NCBI GenBank assembly: GCA_023818965.1
Contig: JAMWCD010000006.1
Location: 62,001 to 126,000 of the forward strand
DNA: 64,000 nucleotides
Direction: 5' to 3'
Source of the DNA: Candidatus Omnitrophota bacterium
GTDB lineage: Bacteria; Ratteibacteria; UBA8468; B48-G9; DTJG01
A model generated the notes under the pieces. That model saw only the letters and a program-made list of their open reading frames with translations, was not told where the DNA came from and did not search any database. The stretch's first letter is position 1. Every line of letters begins with the position of its first letter. Of this stretch, positions 20,221 through 30,531 are shown piece after piece. Both the position numbers and the translations under genes were made by a program.

Positions 20221-21439
20221 TTCTCCAGGTGTCTATATCTTCAGGGATAAAAATGGTAAAGTAATCTATGTGGGAAAGTCCTCACATCTTCGAAGCAGAA
20301 TCAATTCTTATTTTGTAACTCCCCCTGCGTTTGGAAAATTTTCACTTGTTGAGGAAATTTCAGACATAGAAGTGATTCCTGTGGCTTCTGAAGGCGAGGC
20401 ACTTGTTTTAGAATGTTCTCTGATAAAAAAACACCAGCCAAAATATAATGTTGATCTTAAGGATGGTAAAACATATCCATGGTTAAAAATCACCAGCGAA
20501 ACATTTCCCTCAGTTCAGATTGTTCGTGAACAGAAAAATCTGGAAGAGATGTATTTTGGTCCATTTACAGATGTTCGTGGTTTAAAACAGGTTTTAAGAT
20601 TTATCAGGACATATTACCCTTTTAGAACATGCAGGAAAAAAATAGTAGAAGGAAAAATTACAAAGCCATGCGGGTTTTTTTATGCAAAACGATGCTGTGG
20701 TGTTTGTGCAGGAAATATTACTCAGGATGAGTACAGGAAAATTGTTGACGGAGTTATTGCATTTTTTTCAGGAAAATATAAAAACTACTGCAGGATACTG
20801 AAAAAACAGATGGAACAGGCAATTAAAAACTGGGATTTTGAGCAGGCAAAGTTGATTGCCGAAAGGATTAAACTGCTTGAAAAAATGAGCGAACGACTTC
20901 CTTGGCGAAGTGAAGATGAACTTCTTTTATACAGAAAAGAAAATGTGTTACCATCCCTTGCAGAAAAACTTGGTCTGAATAAAATTCCTGCAATTATAGA
21001 AGGTTATGATATATCACATTTTGGTGGCAGTAACGCCACTGGAAGCAGGGTTGTTTTTAAGGGTGGAATTCCTGATAGAGACAGTTATAGAAGATTTAAA
21101 ATTAAGGAAGTTTCTAAAATTGACGATTATAAAATGTTAAGGGAAGTAATAGTCAGAAGATTTTCTGATGCAAAACTTGGCGAAAAACCTGATTTGATTC
21201 TCATTGATGGTGGGAAAGGACAATTGAATGAGGTTGTTGCTGGACTGAAAGAATTAAAGATAGAAATCCCTGTGATAGGTCTGGCAAAGAAGGAAGAGAT
21301 TGTGTACTCAAGTTTGAGTCAGAAACCCATCATTTTACCAAAGGACTCAAGGGAACTTCATCTTCTCCAGGACATAAGAAACGAAGCACATCGTTTTGCA
21401 AGGTCATATCATCTGAAACTGCGTTCAATAAAAAAGTGA
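20180..21439 (+). CDS. uvrC: Short UvrC-like excinuclease subunit (GIY-YIG, UVR and RNase H-like regions; no C-terminal HhH)
   Basis: 419 aa; 'SPGVYIFRDKNGKVIYVGKSSHLRSRINSYF', UVR region, 'YDISHFGG', 'LILIDGGKGQLN', 'EAHRFA'. Confidence 0.88.
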   Translation: MDKKLKEKIKKVPDSPGVYIFRDKNGKVIYVGKSSHLRSRINSYFVTPPAFGKFSLVEEISDIEVIPVASEGEALVLECSLIKKHQPKYNVDLKDGKTYPWLKITSETFPSVQIVREQKNLEEMYFGPFTDVRGLKQVLRFIRTYYPFRTCRKKIVEGKITKPCGFFYAKRCCGVCAGNITQDEYRKIVDGVIAFFSGKYKNYCRILKKQMEQAIKNWDFEQAKLIAERIKLLEKMSERLPWRSEDELLLYRKENVLPSLAEKLGLNKIPAIIEGYDISHFGGSNATGSRVVFKGGIPDRDSYRRFKIKEVSKIDDYKMLREVIVRRFSDAKLGEKPDLILIDGGKGQLNEVVAGLKELKIEIPVIGLAKKEEIVYSSLSQKPIILPKDSRELHLLQDIRNEAHRFARSYHLKLRSIKK

Positions 21440-24400
21440 TCAAATAATTTGATACCTGACAATTTCAGGTTCTTTCATCAATCCACAGGGAACTATCTGA
21501 TAGTCATCACAAAATTCCTGTCCTTCTGCAATGAACTGGTATGGACCTGTCCAGGCAGGCCATTTTTGATAAAAATGAAGTGGTCCATGTGAATTTCTTC
21601 TGTGTCCAAGTAATTCAATGCTCAGTAAATGTGGCTGACCATCTTTTACAAATTCAGTAATATCCAGTTCATTTGGTTGCCAGGCAATAATTCCTGCCTG
21701 TTTTCCATCAACAAGAATTCTCACTGCAACTGCCCTGTAGTCAGGAATTCTAATAAAAAGTTTTTGTTTTTCATCAACATTAGCCTGGATTTGGTGAACA
21801 TAACTTACGTTGCCTGAATAAAATAAAAGTCCCTGTGCTGTCCAGTCACCAATCTTCAGTTTTTCAACCTTTTCAATGATATGAAGTTTTTCATTCACTC
21901 CAAAATCTCCCAGGATATAAACAATTTCAAAGCCAGGATGCTGCTGGTTGTATGTGGTTTCCAGAATTAATTCATTTTCCCCTGTTTTCAGAATTGATGG
22001 ACTGAATTTAATGGTTTTCAATGATTTATCAACCCACCATCCTGAAACCATGTCTGATGAAAGTTGATTACCATTGATGTAAATACTGTAAAGTTCAGGT
22101 TTTTCAATACCAATAGCAACATCTCCTGATGGGATTTTTTCAACATTGAATACATATTTTAACGTAACAAGTGTAGATGGTCCTTTTTCATTCTTTTTCA
22201 TTGCCCATGGTTGAAGCATTGCACCACCTCTGGGTTTAATTCCGAGTGTTTTTCTTACTTCTCTATCAATTTTTAGTATTTCTTTCTGCTGTTGCCATGT
22301 ACCACCTGTGATTTTGTAGAAAGGTTTATCAAGAACAAACACATTATGTTCAGAAAGTAGAATATCCCATAAGTCCTTTTCTATTTTTGTTCTTTCAATT
22401 TCCTGCAATTTCATTCTTTTCTCGGTTTTGATGGATATTTCATTTTTGGGTATGATATACAATTTGCTACCAAGTGCAGGAAAATTTGTCTTTATAGCAT
22501 AGCCATTTTCTTTTTGAATTGTTTCTGCTGAATAAATTTTTCCTGTTTCAGGGTCGATTTCAATTGCTGGATATTTCCAGTCAGGTACTCCTGAAATCAT
22601 AACATTTTCAAAAGAAATATTTCTTTCTCTTGCATAGGTATGTCTTTCAAGGATTGGTTTCCATTCCATAGATGTATTGCATAAAAACAGGTAATATGCC
22701 TGTTGGTCTTCTCTCAGAAGATAAAGAATCTGGTTTATTTCTTTTCCTGATTGGTCTACGATTGATATTCTCCTTGTGTCTTTTTCAATTTTTTCAATGG
22801 CAGATTCAATATTTTGCGAAAGTTCAAAAATTTCGGAGAAATTTAATTCTGCTGGTTTTCCATCAATGAATTGAGGGAATTTTTCAACAAATATTACCTT
22901 TCCTCCTGCTTCCTTGAATTTTTTTAGCAATGTGAGTGTTGAACTTCTTATTGTGTAAAGTGGTGGAACAAGAATTGCTTTATATTGTGCCTTATTGACT
23001 TTGAATATTGCCTGATTCCCTTGTTTTTTTACCTTTGCCCATTCTGAAAGTATTTCTTCATCTCCATAATCAAAATCAATATGAGATGCACAAAGAGTAT
23101 CACAGAATTTTTCAAACATACGATCGTATTCAATGATATCTTTTTGTCTTACAAATTTTTTCTCTTTTTCATCCCATTCAGGCATTCTATAGATACACCA
23201 CATACTTTCAATGGGATGGATCACAAGTAAATCCCTTACTTCCTGTCCCTCTGTCATTACAGCATAGATTCTTGCGTAATAATCTTCAACCTTGTTATAA
23301 ATATTCCACCATGGTGATTGATAGAAAATACTTGCAGGATAATCTCGTTTTGCTTCTCCGAGCATTGTATACCATGAAAGATGCTGACATCTTAAGTTAA
23401 TTCCAAGTGCTGTCTGCCAGTCACCGAGTGCCTTATGTCCTGAGAATGGGAAATCCCAGCCCGTGCAACCATATGTTTCAGTTAGACGCCATTTTCTTCC
23501 AAACTGCCGTGCCACTGAACTCACCTGTTTCGCAGTATTAAACAGTCGCCAGTGCTCTGTTAATAAATCCATTCCTGGCGCCTGCATGTACTGGTAAAAT
23601 CTCATGCAATTTCCAACAACATTTGTTTGAGACGAGAGTGTATCTTCAGAAAGGACGTGACCAGTGAATAATAATTTATTTTTTTCGCACCACTGGCCAA
23701 TTTGTTTTGCAAAGGCATCAACAAAAAGATGGGTAATGCAATCGTGGTAGTGATATCGTGCCTGTGAAATTGTTTTTCCAGCAATATCATAATAAATTTC
23801 AGGAAGATACTCGACCAGGTCATAACCATATCTTTTTTTGAAAATGGCAGGCAGTTTTTCAGTCCAGGAGACAGCAATTCGATTTGGTGGTTGCCAGTCA
23901 TAGTCAAAAAACTGAGAGCCATAATTTGGTTCATCAGTAAATATCCCGGGAATAACAGAACCAAAATATTTTCCGCAATATTTTCTGTATTGCTCATGTG
24001 TGATTTTAATAAATTGTTTGACTGCTTCTGAGTTCATTGTGTCAAGATATGTGTAGCCATTATACCAGTCACTGAATTTGGAAGTTTCAATAGAGAAAAT
24101 CAGGATTTTCTCACTTTCTTTTAAGTCCATTATTTTTTCCTGTGGTTTGATTTTCCTGTAATTTATTATCACGTTTCCATCAAATTCAGCCAAAAATGCC
24201 GCAAGAAAATTTTTTGTTTTCTTTATATCTGCGATATTTTTTGTTTCCTGCATACAAAGATGTTTCATTCTATATTTGGGATTTTTTGTGACAAGACCAC
24301 CTGCTGCTCCTGATGGCCATCTGTCTTCATCATAAAGGTATGCAAGCATTTTTAGTTTTTTCGCTTCATCAGCGCAGGCATTAATGCATTCAAACCATTC

Positions 24401-24595
24401 TTCTGACAGATATTCTGTATCAAGTCCTACCCTTGAATGCATGAAAAATCCACCAAGACCCATTTCCTTCATGATTCTGATTTGCCATCTCAATTCCTCA
24501 GGATCCAGTTTTCCATTCCATGCCCAGAATGGTGCCCCTCTGTAAATACTGGACGGCGATTTAATTTCATCAAGCAATTTTTCCATTTTATTCAT
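21440..24595 (-). CDS. Large glycosyl hydrolase, alpha-L-rhamnosidase (GH106)-like
   Basis: 1051 aa; 'APFWAWNGKLDPEELRWQIRIMKEMGLGGFFMHSRVGLDTEYLSEEWFECI', 'YDEDRWPSGAAGG', 'TDEPNYG'. Confidence 0.8.
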   Translation of the reverse strand: MNKMEKLLDEIKSPSSIYRGAPFWAWNGKLDPEELRWQIRIMKEMGLGGFFMHSRVGLDTEYLSEEWFECINACADEAKKLKMLAYLYDEDRWPSGAAGGLVTKNPKYRMKHLCMQETKNIADIKKTKNFLAAFLAEFDGNVIINYRKIKPQEKIMDLKESEKILIFSIETSKFSDWYNGYTYLDTMNSEAVKQFIKITHEQYRKYCGKYFGSVIPGIFTDEPNYGSQFFDYDWQPPNRIAVSWTEKLPAIFKKRYGYDLVEYLPEIYYDIAGKTISQARYHYHDCITHLFVDAFAKQIGQWCEKNKLLFTGHVLSEDTLSSQTNVVGNCMRFYQYMQAPGMDLLTEHWRLFNTAKQVSSVARQFGRKWRLTETYGCTGWDFPFSGHKALGDWQTALGINLRCQHLSWYTMLGEAKRDYPASIFYQSPWWNIYNKVEDYYARIYAVMTEGQEVRDLLVIHPIESMWCIYRMPEWDEKEKKFVRQKDIIEYDRMFEKFCDTLCASHIDFDYGDEEILSEWAKVKKQGNQAIFKVNKAQYKAILVPPLYTIRSSTLTLLKKFKEAGGKVIFVEKFPQFIDGKPAELNFSEIFELSQNIESAIEKIEKDTRRISIVDQSGKEINQILYLLREDQQAYYLFLCNTSMEWKPILERHTYARERNISFENVMISGVPDWKYPAIEIDPETGKIYSAETIQKENGYAIKTNFPALGSKLYIIPKNEISIKTEKRMKLQEIERTKIEKDLWDILLSEHNVFVLDKPFYKITGGTWQQQKEILKIDREVRKTLGIKPRGGAMLQPWAMKKNEKGPSTLVTLKYVFNVEKIPSGDVAIGIEKPELYSIYINGNQLSSDMVSGWWVDKSLKTIKFSPSILKTGENELILETTYNQQHPGFEIVYILGDFGVNEKLHIIEKVEKLKIGDWTAQGLLFYSGNVSYVHQIQANVDEKQKLFIRIPDYRAVAVRILVDGKQAGIIAWQPNELDITEFVKDGQPHLLSIELLGHRRNSHGPLHFYQKWPAWTGPYQFIAEGQEFCDDYQIVPCGLMKEPEIVRYQII

Positions 24596-24841
24596 ATGTT
24601 TCTCCCTGTTATCATCTCATATGAGTCAAAAATGTTCACTTCAAATTTCCATAGATTTGATTATATTGTACAATAATTTTTAAGCATTTCAATAAAGAAT
24701 CGGAAGTGGTGTAAATGGAGAAACTTCTGGATAACTTATTTTTATTCAGGATACACGTTAATATGGTCCTAAAAAATTTATCGGACCTGAACTAATAAAG
24801 TGATAAAATCATTTTTGTATGACATATGAAAGGAGGAAAAA

Positions 24842-26233
24842 ATGCGTATAGGTACAGGAATGGTTGAGATTACGCCTGAAGAAGGGATTCAACTTGGAGG
24901 AAACGTAGGTTGTTACAGACCGGCAAAAATAGTAAGTGACCCATTGTATGCCCGGACACTTGTGGTGGAAAGTAATGGAAAGAAACTCTGTCTTATCACA
25001 CTTGACCTTGTAGCAATTGAACGTATTTATTGTGACAGAATAAGAAGGATGGTTGCCGAAAAGTGGGGTTTTGAATATGATGCCATAATGATTCATCCGC
25101 TTCAAATCCATTCAGCACCTTCACTCGGGAATTTTATGCTCACAGAAGACATCAAGAACATTCCATCAGAATTTGACTGGTTGCGCGGGGGTGACGAACG
25201 TTATAACAGTTTTGCTGTAGATAGAATTATTGAATCAGTAAAGATTGCCAGTGAATCATTGCAGGATGTTAAAATTGGCGTTGGAACTGGTATTGAGGGG
25301 AGGCTCGCGTTCAACAGGCGTGCTGTTATGCGTGATGGTAAAGTGAGTATGCCAGGAGTATGGATTCCACAGAATTTGCCCCTGGGCAATACAAGGATTT
25401 GCTACATTGAGGGACCCATGGATCCTGAAGTGGGTGTATTGTGCTTTAGAAAAGATTCCCTGAATATACCAGTAATGCTTGTTAGTTATACCTGCCATCC
25501 TGTGTGTGTTTTTGCTAAAAACCCCTGTGGTTGCATTGTTTCTGCTGATTGGCCAGGCGCACTGGCAGATGAACTTAGAAAACGTTATGGTGGTAATGTC
25601 CTTGTTCTTAATGGTGCCTGTGGGAATATCAATCCGTGGAATCCATTCGACCCGGATTACATGAAAATAGACCATCGATTCATAGGCAGAACACTTGCGG
25701 AAATGGTAGAGAAAGTTATAGAAACAATGGATTTTAAAGAAGAAACAGTTATTGACTGGAAGGTGAAACATATAAAAATTCCAGTAAGAAAAGTTGAACC
25801 CAAGCTGCTTGATGAGGCGAGAGAAATTTTGAAACAGAATCCTGATCCGGTCTGGATAAATGAAGAAAAGACAAGGGTTGATTTCAAATGGTTCAGGGCA
25901 CTATCAATTATGAATGTTTATTTACTTCAACAGAGAGAACCTGAGTTTGATTATGAAATCCAGGTTTTCAGAATTGGCAATGTAGCACTTGTTGGTTTAC
26001 CAGGAGAAATGTTTGTTGAAGGAGGGTTGAAGATAAAACTTTTGTCTCCTGCTTTCAAAACTTACATTGTGCACATGGTTAACCATTACGTTGGTTATAT
26101 TCCAACAATGGATGCCTTTCAAAGGGGAGGGCATGAGGTTGATACGACATTATGGTCAAAACTTGTTCCTGAAGCACTTGATATGATTGTGGATACTTCG
26201 ATCAAATTGCTTAAGGAAATGTTTGGGAAATAA
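24842..26233 (+). CDS. Neutral/alkaline non-lysosomal ceramidase N-terminal domain-like protein
   Basis: 463 aa; 'VEITPEEGIQLGG', 'YTCHPVCVFAKNPCGCIVSADWPGALADEL', 'LNGACGNINPWNP', GGAGG RBS. Confidence 0.75.
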   Translation: MRIGTGMVEITPEEGIQLGGNVGCYRPAKIVSDPLYARTLVVESNGKKLCLITLDLVAIERIYCDRIRRMVAEKWGFEYDAIMIHPLQIHSAPSLGNFMLTEDIKNIPSEFDWLRGGDERYNSFAVDRIIESVKIASESLQDVKIGVGTGIEGRLAFNRRAVMRDGKVSMPGVWIPQNLPLGNTRICYIEGPMDPEVGVLCFRKDSLNIPVMLVSYTCHPVCVFAKNPCGCIVSADWPGALADELRKRYGGNVLVLNGACGNINPWNPFDPDYMKIDHRFIGRTLAEMVEKVIETMDFKEETVIDWKVKHIKIPVRKVEPKLLDEAREILKQNPDPVWINEEKTRVDFKWFRALSIMNVYLLQQREPEFDYEIQVFRIGNVALVGLPGEMFVEGGLKIKLLSPAFKTYIVHMVNHYVGYIPTMDAFQRGGHEVDTTLWSKLVPEALDMIVDTSIKLLKEMFGK

Positions 26234-26303
26234 AGGATTGAAAAATAATATATCAATGATGTAAAATATAAAAAATCATGACATTTTTTGAAAGGGAGGA
26301 CTA

Positions 26304-26504
26304 ATGGAGTGCAAAAATAGAGAAAGAAACATTAAAGATTGTTCCTGCACGTACATATCCTGCAACAAAAGGGGTATGTGCTGTGAATGTGTGATGTATC
26401 ACAGAGCAAATGGCGAAATTCCAGGTTGCTTTTTCCCGAAGGAAGCAGAGAAAACCTATGACAGATCAATAAAATATTTTATCAGTGTGTGGAGCAAAAA
26501 ATAG
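26304..26504 (+). CDS. Small Cys-rich protein (DUF6485-like)
   Basis: 66 aa; 'MECKNRERNIKDCSCTYISCNKRGMCCECVMYHRANGEIPGCFFPKEAEKTYDRS', AGGGAGG RBS. Confidence 0.75.
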   Translation: MECKNRERNIKDCSCTYISCNKRGMCCECVMYHRANGEIPGCFFPKEAEKTYDRSIKYFISVWSKK

Positions 26505-26507
26505 TTT

Positions 26508-27437
26508 TTAGTACCAAATCCAGAGGTATCTGAATCTTCTTACATACAAATTGACCGATTCAGGTTGTTTTAATACAATGAATGTTTCAACATTTTTTCT
26601 TGCTGATTCTGAGTAATTGAATGAACCAGTAAGCACTGTAGCATCATCAATAATCATTGTTTTATCATGGATGTTTTCAACAAAACAATCCTTTTTGATA
26701 TTGAAGAACTTAAATCTTTTCAGGAAACTGTATTCATTTGAAAAAGGATTTTGTGAACCTTCAAAAATTCCATAAATGTTAATTCCTTTCATTCCTGCCC
26801 TGCATATTTCTTCAGATATGATATCGGATGTAAAAGAAAAAATTGTAAATTTGATAGTTTTTTTTGCGTTTTTAATTTCATTAGCAATCAATGAAATGCA
26901 GTCAGTTGAAGGAGAGAAATATATACTGATATCGGACGCACTGTAACTTGTGAGGTTTGTTCTGCCTGACCAGAGAGAAAAAAAATTGTTTTCAAAGAAT
27001 TCTGCTATTTTTTTATCCCTGATAAATAGGATATTGTTTGAATCCCAGATAAGTGACGATTGGCTGAAATTTGCTGAACCAACAATAACATTTTCTGTAT
27101 CAATGACAATAAATTTGGCATGCATCGCACAGGAAGATTTTGTCCATTTTTTAACATCAATATTTTTTGATTTATTGAAAAAATACTCAGGTGGAAACTG
27201 TAGAAGAATTTTTATTTTCACACCTCTGTCAGCAAGCAAATTTAATATCTTATTTGCCTGTTCCCAGTTGAATGTATAACTTACGATATAAATGGATTTT
27301 TTTGCCTCCTTGAGTTTTTCCAGGATCCGCTGATCAAGTTTATCCTGCGGAGAGAAATACGGTGTTATTTCAGAGCCATAAACAACTACTGTTATGATAA
27401 ACAGGAGAAAAATCACAATTTTTTTCATTTTTTCCAT
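26508..27437 (-). CDS. Secreted/anchored phospholipase D-like protein
   Basis: 309 aa; N-terminal signal-like segment; HKD motifs 'HAKFIVIDTENVIVGSANFS' and 'HDKTMIIDDATVLTGSFNYS'. Confidence 0.9.
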   Translation of the reverse strand: MEKMKKIVIFLLFIITVVVYGSEITPYFSPQDKLDQRILEKLKEAKKSIYIVSYTFNWEQANKILNLLADRGVKIKILLQFPPEYFFNKSKNIDVKKWTKSSCAMHAKFIVIDTENVIVGSANFSQSSLIWDSNNILFIRDKKIAEFFENNFFSLWSGRTNLTSYSASDISIYFSPSTDCISLIANEIKNAKKTIKFTIFSFTSDIISEEICRAGMKGINIYGIFEGSQNPFSNEYSFLKRFKFFNIKKDCFVENIHDKTMIIDDATVLTGSFNYSESARKNVETFIVLKQPESVNLYVRRFRYLWIWY

Positions 27438-27571
27438 ATACTAATTTTAGTGTCAGATGAATTTTTTTCAAAATTTACTGACTGCAGCGGGATTTAGAGT
27501 TAAAAACATTTCCAAAAATGTATAAACTGAAGTAAAATAATAGAAAAACATTTTCTTAAAAGGAGGAGACC

Positions 27572-28621
27572 TTGAAAGCAGCCATCTTCTATGGACCTGA
27601 AAAAATCAGTATCCAGCAGTGGGATAAACCAGTTTGCAGGGATGATGAGATTCTGATAAAGGTTTATTATTGTGCAATCTGTGGCACTGATGTAAGAACG
27701 TTTTTTCACGGACACAAGAAAGTAATTCCACCTGCAATCATAGGGCATGAAATTACAGGGGAAGTGGTTGAAATTGGGAAAAATGTGAAAACTGAATTGA
27801 AAAAGGGAGATAAAATCACACCTGTAACATCCATTGGATGTGGTAGATGCAAGTTATGCCATAAGGGACTTTATAATTTATGTCCTGATACAAAGGCACT
27901 CGGATATTATTTTCAAGGTGGTTTTGCTGAATATATGGTGATTCCAGAATCCGCAGTAAAGCAGAATGCGTGGGTGATATTGCCTGACAATGTTTCTTTG
28001 CTTGAAGGATCTCTCATTGAACCACTTTCGTGCGTGATTAATGCACAAAATTACCTCAACATTCAACAGGGTGATACAGTTGTAATATATGGTGGGGGAC
28101 CAATTGGATTTATGCATGCAGTTCTTGCTGGTGCTTCTGGAGCCAGAAATGTTATTATGATTGATCCTGCATTTGATCGATTGAAAAAGTTCGCCAGCAA
28201 ATTTTCATCTTTGATATTGATAGACCCGAATTCAGAAAATACCGTACAAAAGGTAAAAGAGATAACTGATGGTTATGGTGCGGATGTAATTATTACTGCG
28301 TGCCCTGCAAAACAGGCACAGGTTGAGGCATTTTCTATTGCTTCTGCACATAGCAGGATCAGTTTTTTTGGAGGATTGCCAAAAGATGATTCTCTTGTAA
28401 CAATTGATACCAATCTCATTCATTATAATGAAATTTCTGTTTTTGGTGCATTTGCTTCAAATAAGCCTGATTATCAAAAAGCATCGGATTTAATTTCGAG
28501 TAGAAAGATTGATCCGTCGAAATTTATTACTGAGGTAATTCCACTGGATGACATTGAGAAAGGAATTCGAATGGTAAAGGAAGGAAGTGTTTTGAAGGTT
28601 GTTGTGAAAATACAGGAGTAG
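27572..28621 (+). CDS. Zinc-dependent alcohol/polyol dehydrogenase (MDR family)
   Basis: 349 aa; TTG start after AGGAGG; 'CAICGTDVRTFFHG', 'GHEITGEVVEIG', 'GCGRCKLCHKGLYNLC'. Confidence 0.93.
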   Translation: MKAAIFYGPEKISIQQWDKPVCRDDEILIKVYYCAICGTDVRTFFHGHKKVIPPAIIGHEITGEVVEIGKNVKTELKKGDKITPVTSIGCGRCKLCHKGLYNLCPDTKALGYYFQGGFAEYMVIPESAVKQNAWVILPDNVSLLEGSLIEPLSCVINAQNYLNIQQGDTVVIYGGGPIGFMHAVLAGASGARNVIMIDPAFDRLKKFASKFSSLILIDPNSENTVQKVKEITDGYGADVIITACPAKQAQVEAFSIASAHSRISFFGGLPKDDSLVTIDTNLIHYNEISVFGAFASNKPDYQKASDLISSRKIDPSKFITEVIPLDDIEKGIRMVKEGSVLKVVVKIQE

Positions 28622-28624
28622 ACA

Positions 28625-29416
28625 ATGGAACAGAATGTTTTGAAAGATAAAATTACAATCATTACTGGCGCGGGCAGGGGCCTTGGCGAAGCATTATGCC
28701 ATGGTTTTGCTGATGAAGGTGCCATAATATGCCCGTGGGACATTGATGAACAGAATCTTAATAATGTTGCTGAATCTCTTAAGAAAAGAAATTCCCTTGG
28801 AAGAAAAGCAAAACTTGATATTACTGATGAGAAACAGGTTGAAAACGAAGTCAATGAAATAGAGCAGGAATTTGGAAGGATTGATATACTTATAGCGAAT
28901 GCAGGGATACTTCATTCCTATGAAATTACTGATTTTCCAGAACAATTATGGAGAAAAGTGATTGAGGTCAATCTTGTTGGATACTTTATTTGTGCCAAGT
29001 ATGTTGCAAAAGTTATGAAGAAACACAAAAAGGGTGTGATATTACAGATAAATTCTAAATCAGGAAAAAAGGGCAGTTACTGGAATTCAGCTTACGCAGC
29101 AAGTAAATTCGGAGGGATTGGACTAACACAGAGTATTGCTCTTGACCTTGCTCCTTTTGGTATCAGGGTTAATGCAATATGTCCTGGAAATATTCTTGAA
29201 AGTCCACTGTGGCAAACAAGTTTATTTCAGCAATATGCAAAAAAATGGGGAATTTCAGTTGATGAGGTTAGAAGAAAATACATTGAACAGGTTCCGCTTG
29301 GTAGACCCTGTACTTACAGGGATGTCATCAATGTTGCGGTATTTCTTGCAAGTGATTATGCCAGCTATATGACTGGTCAGGCAATCAATGTTACTGGTGG
29401 TCAGGAAATGAGATGA
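28625..29416 (+). CDS. Short-chain dehydrogenase/reductase, sugar-phosphate dehydrogenase-like
   Basis: 263 aa; 'ITGAGRGLGEALC', 'NAGILHS', 'YAASKFGGIGLTQ', 'VTGGQEM'. Confidence 0.93.
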   Translation: MEQNVLKDKITIITGAGRGLGEALCHGFADEGAIICPWDIDEQNLNNVAESLKKRNSLGRKAKLDITDEKQVENEVNEIEQEFGRIDILIANAGILHSYEITDFPEQLWRKVIEVNLVGYFICAKYVAKVMKKHKKGVILQINSKSGKKGSYWNSAYAASKFGGIGLTQSIALDLAPFGIRVNAICPGNILESPLWQTSLFQQYAKKWGISVDEVRRKYIEQVPLGRPCTYRDVINVAVFLASDYASYMTGQAINVTGGQEMR

Positions 29417-30531
29417 ATCAATCAAGGGATGAATTCTATTTAAAAAAATGTTTTGAACTTGCAGTAAAGGGTAAGGGACTTGTCAGTCCAAATCCCATGG
29501 TAGGATCTGTTGTTGTGAAGGGTAATCGTGTTGTTGGTTATGGATGGCATCGTGCATTCGGTCTTGCACATGCAGAGGTTGAGGCATTGAAAATGGCAGG
29601 GACAAAAGCAAAAAATGCAACATTATACGTCAATCTTGAACCATGCTGTCATTATGGAAAAACGCCACCATGCACAGATGCAATAATACAAGCAGGAATA
29701 AAAAAGGTTGTATTTTCCACCATAGACCCGAATCCTGCAGTAAACGGAAAGAGTATAGAAATTTTAAAACAAAATGGTATTGAGGTAAGGTATGGACTTT
29801 GTGAAAAAGAATCACACCAGTTGAATGAATCATATTTCACATTTGTAAAAAAGAAAAGGCCATTTATTTCTTTGAAATGGGCAATGAGTATTGATGGGAA
29901 AATTGCAGATGCCTGCGGGAGGTCCAGGTGGATTACTTCTGACGATGCAAGACAATTTGCAAGACAGTTGAGATTTGAATACGATGCAATAATTGTCGGT
30001 TCAAATACAATTGTTTATGACAATCCTTATCTTGATTTTTGTGCTCCTTGCGGAATAAGGAAATCTCTTGTTGAAAGAAAAAAATTTTACAAAATTATTC
30101 TTGATACAAATCTCAAAGTTGTGCCTGAGTCAAATGTATTTTTGAACAAAGCATCAAATGTGATTATTTTTACAGGTCGTGATACATCAATTAATACAAA
30201 ATTCCATGAGAATGTTGAAATAATCATCGTTGATAAGGATCAGGAAGGTTTGCTTGATCTTTCCCAGATATTAAATTGTCTTTATGAAAAGGGTATCGCA
30301 AAATTATTTGTTGAAGGAGGGACAAAAATTTTAACATCCTTTTATCATCATAAAATTTTTGACCTGATTTATGTTTTTATAGGATGTAAAATTATTGGCG
30401 GTTCTGCTGATTATCCACCGTTGAAGGGTAACATCATTTCGCCTGATACTCAATCTGATATAATCTTAAAGGATGTGATCAGATTTTCAAATGATGTTTT
30501 GCTGATCATAAAAAAATGTTCTCAGGAATAA
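29413..30531 (+). CDS. ribD: Bifunctional diaminohydroxyphosphoribosylaminopyrimidine deaminase / reductase
   Basis: 372 aa; 'HAEVEALKMAG', 'LEPCCHYGKTPPCTDAIIQAGIKKVVFSTIDPNP', 'LKWAMSIDGKIA'. Confidence 0.96.
   Translation: MNQSRDEFYLKKCFELAVKGKGLVSPNPMVGSVVVKGNRVVGYGWHRAFGLAHAEVEALKMAGTKAKNATLYVNLEPCCHYGKTPPCTDAIIQAGIKKVVFSTIDPNPAVNGKSIEILKQNGIEVRYGLCEKESHQLNESYFTFVKKKRPFISLKWAMSIDGKIADACGRSRWITSDDARQFARQLRFEYDAIIVGSNTIVYDNPYLDFCAPCGIRKSLVERKKFYKIILDTNLKVVPESNVFLNKASNVIIFTGRDTSINTKFHENVEIIIVDKDQEGLLDLSQILNCLYEKGIAKLFVEGGTKILTSFYHHKIFDLIYVFIGCKIIGGSADYPPLKGNIISPDTQSDIILKDVIRFSNDVLLIIKKCSQE

Noticed and set aside
25256-25771. 171-aa minus ORF in the ceramidase-like gene
   Set aside because: Antisense shadow with no recognisable domain or RBS.
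29300-29420. FMN riboswitch upstream of ribD
   Set aside because: ribD start overlaps the SDR stop (ATGA), leaving no leader; no conserved FMN aptamer motifs seen.
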